From NCBI GenBank assembly GCA_903930585.1, contig CAIYZD010000315.1, positions 1 to 34,956 of the forward strand: a stretch of 34,956 bases of DNA, given 5' to 3'. The notes beneath the pieces are model-generated. The model was not told the origin of the DNA. It ran no database searches and saw nothing but the letters and a program-made list of their open reading frames with translations. Shown one piece after another: positions 23,982 to 31,275 of this stretch. The translations under genes were made by a program, and so were the position numbers. The first letter of the stretch is position 1; each line of letters begins with the position of its first letter. This DNA is from an uncultured Geobacteraceae bacterium (lineage in GTDB: Bacteria > Desulfobacterota > Desulfuromonadia > Geobacterales > Pseudopelobacteraceae).

Positions 23982-26480
23982 CTAACACTCCGCTTTTGCT
24001 ACGCCATTTGTCAGAGCCACTTCTTCTACCGCTTTTTCCGCCACTACCTCAACCTCCGCATGCACATTGCCAAGGAGAAAGTGAGACAGGGCAGGGATGA
24101 GGATGAGTGCACCGATCATATTCCAGAGAAACATAAAGGTCAGCAGAATCCCCATGTCGGCCTGGAACTTGATCGGCGACAGCGCCCAGGTAACGACCCC
24201 GCCGGCCAGGGTGATGCCAACCAATCCCACTACCTTTCCGGTGAACTGGACCGCCTTCTTGTAAGCTTCACCCAACGATAATCCATCCCGCTGATACTTG
24301 AGCTGCATACTGAGCAGATAAAGCGCATAGTCTACCCCGATGCCAACTCCCAGTGCGATCACGGGCAGTGTGGCAACCTTGACACCGATGCCGAGAGCTA
24401 CCATGAGCGCTTCGCACAGGATCGAGGTCAGGATGAGCGGCAGTACTGCCACCAGCACTGCTCGCCAGCTACGGAAAGTTATGAAGCAGAGGATGATGAC
24501 CGCGCCGTAAACATAGAGAAGCATGGTGCGGTTCGCCTGCTTGACCACGATGTTGGTGGCCGCTTCGATGCCGGAGCTGCCGGCGGCCAGCATGAATTGA
24601 TTCTCCTTGGTGGTATGTTCCTTGACGAATTCCTCGGCAACCTTTAACACCCGGTCCAGCGTTTCGGCTCTGTGATCGGCCAGATAGGCGATTATCGGCG
24701 TAACTGATAATGTACTGTTGGCTATATCCGGATTATCCGAGAAGGCCTGCCCGCCACTATAGTTAAGCACGTCCTGGTTCCGGTTGAGTGTAAACCACTT
24801 GGGACTTCCTTCATAGGTGCCGGCGGTAACCACGCGTATCGAATCGGCCAGGGTGACGGTGGTCTGTACCCCCGGTACCTGCTGTAGTGCCCACGCGAGC
24901 CTGTCGGCTTCGATAAGCGGTTCATACTTGATGGCGCCTTCTTTGGGCGTTTTCAAAATTACGGCGAACTGGTCGCTGGAAAGCGAATAATTCGAGGTAA
25001 TATAGGCATTATCCTTGTTGTAACGGGACGTTGGCCGCAGCTCGGGCGCCCCTGGATCCAGATCGCCAATCTTCAGATTGAGGCTGACGATAAAGCCGGC
25101 AATTGCCAGCATGGCAGCAATCGCAACAGCACGAGTCGCCCAGCGTCGCTCGGTAAAATGGTCCAGCAGGCTCCAAAGCGCTCCGGCTCCTTTACCCGTG
25201 CTCTCTTCGCTGTCTTCCTGCAGACTCTTCCTGGCGGCGGTAAGGCTCACCCCCGTGAAAGAGAGAAAAACCGGCAAGAGCAGCAAATTGGTGATGATCA
25301 GTCCTGCCACACCGATGCTGGCGGTCAGGGCCAGATCCTTGATCACCGGGATGTCGATCAGCATCAGCACGGCAAAACCAACCGCATCCGCCATCAGCGC
25401 GGTGAGCCCCGCCAGGAACAGGCGCCGGAAGGTATAGCGGGCGGCGACCAGTTTATGAGTGCCGCGCCCGACGTCCTGCATGATGCCGTTCATCTTCTGT
25501 ACACCATGAGAAACTCCGATGGCAAAGACCAGGAACGGCACCAGGATCGAGTAGGGGTCCATCTCGAAACCGAAGGTGGCTACCAGTCCCAGTTGCCATA
25601 TAACCGCTACCGCCGAACAGAGAATAACCAGAGCCGCGCTCCGCATGCAGCGGGTGTAGAGGTAGATGACAATCGCGGCAATCATGGCGGCTATGCCGAA
25701 GTAGGTCATCACCTGCATCAGGCCTGCAATCAGATCCCCCACCAACTTTGCGAAACCAACGACGTGGATCTTGATCAAGCCTGTTTGCTTGGCGCCGCCA
25801 CCACTGGCCGCCTCATATTTTTTCCGAATATTGTCCTCAATTTGCTTCGAGAAGACAGCGTAATCGAGGCGTTTGTCGGTGTTGGGGTCGATATCAAGCA
25901 GCGGGACAAATACCATGGCCGATTTGTAGTTCGTCCCGAGCAGGCTGCCGACGATGCCGGAGCGGGTAATGTTTTGTTTGAGTTGTGCGACTTTTTCCGT
26001 TGAGCCATCGAAGTTGTCGGGCATGACCGGACCTCCCTGAAAGCCCTCTTCGGTAACCTCGTTCCAGCGAACGGCCGGGGTCCATATCGATTTCACCCAG
26101 GCGCGGTCCACTCCGGGGGTGAGGACGAGATCGTCATTGATCTGCCGGAGAAGGTCCAGATACTTTGGGTCGAAGATATCACCCTGGGTATTTTCAACTA
26201 CAACCCGGATCGAGTTGCCCAGTCCCCGTAATTGAGTCTTGTTGGCCAGATAGTTCTTGATGTAAGGGTGGCTCTGTGGAAGCATTTTTTCGAAACTCGC
26301 GTTGAAGACCGTCTTCGTTGTCTGGTAGGCGAGTAGCAGGGTGACCACCACACAGACGGCCATTACAACCATCCGGTGGTTGAAAATCAGCCGTTCCAGC
26401 ACATTGCCGGATTTTTGATCGAAATCTTTCAACTCCTTTACGACCGGCATTTCCTCTGTTTTTCCCATTCCAACTGCCAT
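23982..26480 (-). CDS. RND superfamily MMPL/HAE3-type transporter
   Basis: An 832-residue inner-membrane exporter or lipid transporter. One N-terminal membrane span (about 37-55) is followed by a periplasmic loop, then five or so spans (about 245-400). A second half repeats this plan (span about 445-465, loop, spans about 645-810). The GVGIGVDYALYLLSMQLKYQ motif in the second half is typical of MMPL/HAE3 proteins. It starts with GGGAGA five bases before the ATG. It is the last gene of the bss transcript, after the YCF48-like gene. From memory, RND, YCF48, DUF1329 and DUF1302 genes recur together in hydrocarbon- and steroid-degrading bacteria. The substrate is unknown; a hydrophobic compound is inferred. 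Confidence 0.9.
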   Translation of the reverse strand: MAVGMGKTEEMPVVKELKDFDQKSGNVLERLIFNHRMVVMAVCVVVTLLLAYQTTKTVFNASFEKMLPQSHPYIKNYLANKTQLRGLGNSIRVVVENTQGDIFDPKYLDLLRQINDDLVLTPGVDRAWVKSIWTPAVRWNEVTEEGFQGGPVMPDNFDGSTEKVAQLKQNITRSGIVGSLLGTNYKSAMVFVPLLDIDPNTDKRLDYAVFSKQIEDNIRKKYEAASGGGAKQTGLIKIHVVGFAKLVGDLIAGLMQVMTYFGIAAMIAAIVIYLYTRCMRSAALVILCSAVAVIWQLGLVATFGFEMDPYSILVPFLVFAIGVSHGVQKMNGIMQDVGRGTHKLVAARYTFRRLFLAGLTALMADAVGFAVLMLIDIPVIKDLALTASIGVAGLIITNLLLLPVFLSFTGVSLTAARKSLQEDSEESTGKGAGALWSLLDHFTERRWATRAVAIAAMLAIAGFIVSLNLKIGDLDPGAPELRPTSRYNKDNAYITSNYSLSSDQFAVILKTPKEGAIKYEPLIEADRLAWALQQVPGVQTTVTLADSIRVVTAGTYEGSPKWFTLNRNQDVLNYSGGQAFSDNPDIANSTLSVTPIIAYLADHRAETLDRVLKVAEEFVKEHTTKENQFMLAAGSSGIEAATNIVVKQANRTMLLYVYGAVIILCFITFRSWRAVLVAVLPLILTSILCEALMVALGIGVKVATLPVIALGVGIGVDYALYLLSMQLKYQRDGLSLGEAYKKAVQFTGKVVGLVGITLAGGVVTWALSPIKFQADMGILLTFMFLWNMIGALILIPALSHFLLGNVHAEVEVVAEKAVEEVALTNGVAKAEC

Positions 26481-26499
26481 TTCTATTCTCCCTCTTTTT

Positions 26500-26558
26500 A
26501 GTAAGTTAGAAGGTATTTTCTGCGCTCTTCTGGCAGAAAATACGTTCGTTAACTTACT
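26500..26558 (-). repeat. Long interrupted hairpin before the RND gene
   Basis: Inner arms GTATTTTCTGC (26513-26523) and its complement (26533-26543) give 11 bp. Outer arms AGTAAGTTA (26500-26508) and its complement (26550-26558) give 9 bp, with a small internal loop between them. It fills most of the 95-bp gap between the YCF48-like gene and the RND gene and ends at the RND ribosome binding site. No T tract follows on the minus strand. Confidence 0.75.
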
Positions 26559-26575
26559 TATCCTGTTTTCCAGGG

Positions 26576-27679
26576 TTACTTTATGGATTGAACCGTTACG
26601 CCTCGCTGACCAACCATTGCGAGAGTGTTCCTGCCCAGGGAGGAAACCGCGGCTGTAGGAGTCGGTTGGTCAATCTTGACCTTGGTAAAGCTCGTCCCAT
26701 CATCACTACTCACAAGTACTTGTCCTCCCTGGCTTACCAGCACGATCTTGCCTTTTTCCGTTACTGTGGCGCCCATCAACCCACCCTGCACCCCGGTCTC
26801 AATCTTCTGCCAGTTGGTCCCGCCGTCACGACTGAGAAACGCATTGCCGCGCATACCGAAAGCGACCAGCGCACCCGGTTTGCCTGCTATGCCGAAAAGT
26901 GTGCCGGAATACGGTGTCTTGATCATCGTAAACCGCCCCTTCTTCTGATCAAGTTTGAATACGGTCCCCTGTTCGGCGGTAATGTACAGATCATTGCCGA
27001 TTTTGCGGATGGCATTCAGATGGAAATGCCTTGGATTCTCAATACGGTCATACCAGGGCACCCAACTCTTGCCACCGTTGTCGGTGCGGTAAATCAGGCT
27101 GAAGGCGCCAACTATGAAACCGGTTTTTTCATTTTCAAACCAGACATCCAGAAACGGCTTATCCGCTCCCTGGTCGGTGAACTTTTTGATTTCATCCATC
27201 ATGCATGCCGATTCGGCATTCATAGGCTTATTGGGAGGGGGAAGTTCGGGAGCGGCATGGCACCCAGAACACTTTTCCTTGTTAAAGTAATGGACCTCCA
27301 TAACCTGAGCCGCGGCACGACCATCAAACTGTTTGACCCAGGTGGCGCCGGCATCGGCGCTGTGAAGCACGGTGCCATCATGTCCAACCGCCCACCCTGC
27401 CTGTGGTGTCGGGAAATGTACGGCCACCAGATCGGAACTGACCGGTACTGCGGCCTGAATCCACCCCTTTCCCTGGTCGTCCGAATAAACAATATTGCCG
27501 CGTTGGCCGACACACACGATACGTTTGCCTGCCAGCGCAACACCGATGAGCAGCGTTTTCGACGCAAGCGTGCTCTTGACCGCAGGAACGTTGAGAATGT
27601 CCTGAAAGGCGGCAAAGGCGTGGGATGCGGGCAAAAGAAAGATTGTCATCAGCGCTGCGAGAATAGTTCTTGATTGCAT
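26576..27679 (-). CDS. YCF48/HCF136-like beta-propeller protein with a CxxCH motif
   Basis: A 367-residue exported protein with a signal peptide (MQSRTILAALMTIFLLPASHAFA). Repeats of the BNR/YCF48 type follow: VVYSDD-like strands, HDGTVLHSADAGATWVKQ (100-117), RTDNGGKSWVPW and LSRDGGTNWQKIETG. Together they suggest a seven-bladed propeller. Residues 137-141 read CSGCH, a covalent haem c attachment motif, followed by a proline-rich loop and C159. The motif sits in an insertion between blades. The AGGAGAAGTT ribosome binding site fits the chosen ATG. It lies between the DUF1329 and RND genes. A periplasmic partner of the transporter is inferred; whether haem is bound is open. Confidence 0.88.
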   Translation of the reverse strand: MQSRTILAALMTIFLLPASHAFAAFQDILNVPAVKSTLASKTLLIGVALAGKRIVCVGQRGNIVYSDDQGKGWIQAAVPVSSDLVAVHFPTPQAGWAVGHDGTVLHSADAGATWVKQFDGRAAAQVMEVHYFNKEKCSGCHAAPELPPPNKPMNAESACMMDEIKKFTDQGADKPFLDVWFENEKTGFIVGAFSLIYRTDNGGKSWVPWYDRIENPRHFHLNAIRKIGNDLYITAEQGTVFKLDQKKGRFTMIKTPYSGTLFGIAGKPGALVAFGMRGNAFLSRDGGTNWQKIETGVQGGLMGATVTEKGKIVLVSQGGQVLVSSDDGTSFTKVKIDQPTPTAAVSSLGRNTLAMVGQRGVTVQSIK

Positions 27680-27744
27680 AACTTCTCCTGATTGTCGGTA
27701 CCTCTATCAATCACAGTATGTGCAGATGTTTTTGCTGTTAAGCC

Positions 27745-27780
27745 GGGCGCTCCCTGTAAATCGGTCAACAGGGAGCGCCC
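27745..27780 (-). repeat. Strong hairpin between the DUF1329 and YCF48-like genes
   Basis: A perfect 13-bp stem, GGGCGCTCCCTGT and its complement, closes a 10-base loop. It begins 12 bp after the DUF1329 stop codon. No T tract follows on either strand, so it looks like an RNA processing or stabilising element rather than an intrinsic terminator. Confidence 0.85.
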
Positions 27781-27792
27781 ATGAAGCATCTG

Positions 27793-29148
27793 TTAACGAA
27801 CACCCATGCCGGCCAGGGAATCGGCTGTCCAGTAACTTGGCGGAAAGGGCTTGCCGGGGTAGAGAATTCCTTTTTTACCCGGTACCAGCAGGCAATTCAG
27901 CGCATAGGAATTTGTAACCAGGTCGGTAACGGAATACGTATCTCCGAACGGGCTCAGTACATCATAGCTCGGTGTTATGTAGGTCATGCCCACACGGTAG
28001 AGTTGACCGCGGCCATCGTATTCGTCGCTCAGGCTTGCTGTCCAACTGTCTTCATCGATATAGAATACCCGCTTGCTGTAGAGATGGCGCTTGCCGGGCT
28101 TCAAGGTGCCTTCCACCAACCAGACCCGGTGTAACTCCCAGCGGACAATCTCGGGGTTTGGGAAGTTCTTTTTAAGTACATCCTCGTGTTTGCCGCCATA
28201 AACCATCTTGTAGTTGTTATACGGAACGTACATCTCTTTCTTGCCGATGAGCTTGAAGTCGTAGCGCTCCATGGAGCCTTGGAACAAGAAAATATCGTCC
28301 CACACATACGCCCCGCCGGTAAGGGAACTGGGGGTGTCAAAGGAGAGGTCCGGGGCGAGCTTTGTCCGTCGCTGACCGGGGAGATACTGCCAGGCACGGC
28401 GCTTCGAATTGAATTGGTCGACCGGATCGATGATCAGGGCCCCTTCGCCAACACGACGGGCAGGCCCCATGTAATTGAATCTGATCGCGTAGTAGTCTTT
28501 GGCGTCAGGCTTGGCCGGATCGTAAAAAGGGTATTCCTCGATGACATTTCCTGAAGACTGCATGGTTATTTGGCCGTAGGAGTCAACAGTGTATGAAGAG
28601 AACTGGACGTCGTAGGTCAGCCCGTTGTAGCGTAACAGGTGGTTCCACATGGCTTCATATCCGGTTTGCGGGATCGGGAAGGGAAAACCGGCATGGGCTC
28701 CCGTGAATGTCAAGCCACCGTTTTCCGTCTTGGCAGTGGTCGCGTGCTTTACGGTGTTATCCAAGATGCTCTTGGGAAAAGCCGAAGAACGGTGGGTCTT
28801 ATATACTTCAAGCTGGTAGGCCGGATACTTTTTCAGCATCGTCTTGACGCCTTCGGACAGTTTGTCGGTGTACTGGGCCATATTCTTGGAGGTGATGGTG
28901 AACTGCGACTTTTCCCCTTCGAACGGGTCGGGACGCCAGCCGCTCCCCTTCTTAAAGCTTGCGGGTGGTTTGGTAAGTCCCCCGGTATACTCGGGGATCG
29001 TTCCTTCTTTGTTTCCGGCCTTTTCAGCGCCGACCAATGTCAGGTTCTTGCCGAGTTGTGCGGCCTTGTCGGGGGACACCGATCCAAAGGCGAGTCCGGC
29101 ACATGTCAGTACTATGCAGCTTGTAAGCAGACTTTTACGTAACAACAT
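27793..29148 (-). CDS. DUF1329 exported protein
   Basis: A 451-residue exported protein with a signal peptide (MLLRKSLLTSCIVLTCAGLAFG). It matches the DUF1329 family, whose members have a LolA/LolB-like fold and are thought to handle lipids or other hydrophobic molecules in the periplasm. Recognisable parts are IPEYTGGL, FPFPIPQTGYEAMWNHLLRY, YLPGQRRTKLAPDLSFDTPS and VWLVEGTLKPGKRHLYSKR. The ATG at 29148 is chosen because AGGAGA lies six bases upstream and it begins the signal peptide; an in-frame ATG at 29352 would overlap the DUF1302 gene. It follows the DUF1302 gene by 17 bp. The function of the family is not established. Confidence 0.88.
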   Translation of the reverse strand: MLLRKSLLTSCIVLTCAGLAFGSVSPDKAAQLGKNLTLVGAEKAGNKEGTIPEYTGGLTKPPASFKKGSGWRPDPFEGEKSQFTITSKNMAQYTDKLSEGVKTMLKKYPAYQLEVYKTHRSSAFPKSILDNTVKHATTAKTENGGLTFTGAHAGFPFPIPQTGYEAMWNHLLRYNGLTYDVQFSSYTVDSYGQITMQSSGNVIEEYPFYDPAKPDAKDYYAIRFNYMGPARRVGEGALIIDPVDQFNSKRRAWQYLPGQRRTKLAPDLSFDTPSSLTGGAYVWDDIFLFQGSMERYDFKLIGKKEMYVPYNNYKMVYGGKHEDVLKKNFPNPEIVRWELHRVWLVEGTLKPGKRHLYSKRVFYIDEDSWTASLSDEYDGRGQLYRVGMTYITPSYDVLSPFGDTYSVTDLVTNSYALNCLLVPGKKGILYPGKPFPPSYWTADSLAGMGVR

Positions 29149-29165
29149 ATCTGTTCTCCTTTTTT

Positions 29166-30866
29166 TTAGAATGAGGCTTTCAGTGTCATGGAAAGCAGGT
29201 CGCGGTCCCTGAGTAATGCAATCGGATCTCCCGCACCCTGACCGGATGCTGCGTTGCCCGGCGGCGCAACCTGTCCATTCGCATCTGGATGGACAAGGCC
29301 AAAGAAGCTGGCATACGTCAAATCCAGCTTGTATTTGGCGTACAGATCGCACGAAAGGCCGACGCTATAACTGCCGCTATCTTTTGCGCCTCCAAGTGCA
29401 ACCGCCGAATTACCGTGCATACCCATGGAAAAATTGAGCGGCATAGCCAGATCGACGCCCGGCAGAACCTGTTTCCATTCCGGAACCAGGTTGACAGTCA
29501 CCGTGGAGTTGTCTCTGGTGGCATGGTCGAGGCCGACGCCGTTAGCACCCCCAAAGCCGGTGAAGGCCTCGGGATGTGTTGTGACACGGTCCAAACGGCC
29601 GTAGGCAAACTCCAGGATGGCGGAACCACTGTCAAATACCGGGGTCTTCGGCAGTAATGCCAGAAAGTTCAGAACGGCGTGCATGGTGTCGCCGCGCGCA
29701 CCCTCGGGCATCAGCCATTGGCTTGACAACGGCGTATTCCGGCGATATGACATTTCCGAGCCGACGCTGACACCAAGAATATTTTTGGCAAAACTGATGC
29801 CGTACAGATCGATGTTGGATTTGTAATCAAAGTGAAAATTTGTCGGCACATTTACCGGAACGCCGGGGTACGCACCGATATCCGCAACAACCTGCGGCAT
29901 CTTGTCCGAGTAGTTACGATAGTAGAAACCAAAGGTCGCGTTCAGCGCCTCGGGGCTGTAAGCAACCTTGAGGCCCCAATCACGCGCTTGCTTCGGCGTG
30001 CGATCTCCGGCATTTTTTATCGGTCCATACGGTAAGTAGGCTGATTCTCCGCTGTTCAGCAAGGCATCCACCATGCCCAGGTAACTGCCACCCTCCGGAA
30101 AGATATTCGATTCCCATTGCAGATAATATTGCCCGGCGATGGTGAGCTCCTTGTTTGGCTGCACCTGAAATGAGACCTGATTCAGCGGTCGGAAAATTTC
30201 CTTCAGCTCGACACCCGGCATTGCCAGAGCCTTTGCCAGATCGAGCGGCGATTGACCATAGGAAATGCTATTAGCCCCGGCGGCTGGAAAAAAGGCTTCT
30301 CCCCAGTAGATGGTGTGCCGCCCCGCCCGGACGGTGAGCGGGACGTCGCCAAAGTTAAATTTGGCAAAGGCAAATGCATCCAGTAATTCTGCGTCAACCC
30401 CTCCGAAACGATCCCTGGTATAAGAATTCAAGCCGGGACTCGGTATGCCGTTAGTAAAATGGTTGGAGGTTGGATTGTTGCTGCCATCCAGCTTGTCCCG
30501 GTAGATCGGGTCGTACCAGGCGGCGCCACTCAACCGGACCCCATAATCTTTTTTGTAGACGACGTCCGCCTCGGTGAGAAGATCCAGTCGGCTCGACACG
30601 AGACCAACATTGAAATTGCGGTCACCATCGTTATTATTGGCGCTATTAACAATGTCCTTGCTCTGTCCTTTAAGACGCTGTGCCAGGGTGTACCGCAACG
30701 TGTTGTCCCAATTGATGAGAACATCCTCGTTGCCGGTCTTAATCTCGAACGCATCAACGCTGCCGCACGCGCCTAACATGGCAGCGGCTGCCGCAACGGC
30801 CATACAGCCCTGCCTGATGATCTGAAGCCTTTGTGCCCGTTTCTTGCTGTTATCTCGTTTCCCCAT
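29166..30866 (-). CDS. DUF1302 outer-membrane-type protein
   Basis: A 566-residue protein with a long N-terminal signal peptide (basic MGKRDNSKKRAQR then a hydrophobic AVAAAAAMLGAC stretch, probable cleavage before FEIKTG at about 40). The mature protein has alternating strands and ends in LLSMTLKASF, a C-terminal phenylalanine as in outer-membrane beta-barrels. DUF1302 members are barrel-like proteins nearly always found with DUF1329. Visible family parts are NWDNTLRYTLAQRLKG, SRLDLLTEADVVYK, and RAGRHTIYWGEAFFP. GAAGGAGGG precedes the ATG. It is 111 bp after bssB with no promoter or terminator in the gap, so co-transcription is likely. A role in passage of hydrophobic substrate is inferred. 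Confidence 0.87.
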   Translation of the reverse strand: MGKRDNSKKRAQRLQIIRQGCMAVAAAAAMLGACGSVDAFEIKTGNEDVLINWDNTLRYTLAQRLKGQSKDIVNSANNNDGDRNFNVGLVSSRLDLLTEADVVYKKDYGVRLSGAAWYDPIYRDKLDGSNNPTSNHFTNGIPSPGLNSYTRDRFGGVDAELLDAFAFAKFNFGDVPLTVRAGRHTIYWGEAFFPAAGANSISYGQSPLDLAKALAMPGVELKEIFRPLNQVSFQVQPNKELTIAGQYYLQWESNIFPEGGSYLGMVDALLNSGESAYLPYGPIKNAGDRTPKQARDWGLKVAYSPEALNATFGFYYRNYSDKMPQVVADIGAYPGVPVNVPTNFHFDYKSNIDLYGISFAKNILGVSVGSEMSYRRNTPLSSQWLMPEGARGDTMHAVLNFLALLPKTPVFDSGSAILEFAYGRLDRVTTHPEAFTGFGGANGVGLDHATRDNSTVTVNLVPEWKQVLPGVDLAMPLNFSMGMHGNSAVALGGAKDSGSYSVGLSCDLYAKYKLDLTYASFFGLVHPDANGQVAPPGNAASGQGAGDPIALLRDRDLLSMTLKASF

Positions 30867-30977
30867 CTAATCCCTCCTTCTGGTTTGTTTTTCCACTGCT
30901 GCTGAATGGGAATGTTCCACCGTCAATGCATAAACCGTGCTTTGATTCGACTTCGGTCGGGGGAACTGTGAGCGGTA

Positions 30978-31205
30978 TCAGACATGCTCTCTGAAGCTGA
31001 GCTTTCCTTCCTCGTGTTTGCCGCAGGTCGTGTCGGACACGTTGCTTATCCATCTTTTCCATACGCCGCCCATTGCGTTTCTGTTAACCGTGCACTGGCC
31101 TCGCAGCGGATTGGTCGGATCGGCTATTTGCCACTTGCAACTGTTGCACGGTTTCTTCGTCCCTATTTCTTCATGCATGATATTTGCGGGGATTTTTTCT
31201 TCCAC
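30978..31205 (-). CDS. bssB: Benzylsuccinate synthase beta subunit
   Basis: BssB is a small [4Fe-4S] subunit that covers the active site of BssA and controls access to it. From the GTG at 31205 the product has 75 residues with four cysteines at 20, 23, 38 and 61 (PCNSCKW, RGQCTVNR, TTCGKHEEGKLS), the HiPIP-like pattern of the family. The MGGVWKRWIS segment is also typical. AGGAGG lies five bases before this GTG. An in-frame ATG at 31238 would add 11 residues, but it lies in the arm of a stable hairpin and its nearest G-rich site is 12 bases away. It lies 70 bp after bssA. Confidence 0.93.
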   Translation of the reverse strand: MEEKIPANIMHEEIGTKKPCNSCKWQIADPTNPLRGQCTVNRNAMGGVWKRWISNVSDTTCGKHEEGKLSFREHV

Positions 31206-31230
31206 TGGTGCCTCCTGAGCGAGAGTGAGA

Positions 31231-31255
31231 GGAGGCATCTGCTGACGATGCCTCC
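31231..31255 (-). repeat. Hairpin between bssA and bssB
   Basis: A perfect 9-bp stem GGAGGCATC/GATGCCTCC with a seven-base loop. It lies in the 70-bp gap between bssA and bssB and overlaps the possible upstream bssB ATG. There is no T tract after it, so it may set the ratio of alpha to beta subunit by slowing decay or blocking the decoy start. Confidence 0.75.
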
Positions 31256-31275
31256 CCCGTTGTGTGAGGTTTTTT

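Noticed and set aside
26588-27673. Plus-strand open frame of 361 codons opposite the YCF48-like gene
   Set aside because: No family features are visible, and the sense protein has a signal peptide, repeats and a good ribosome binding site.
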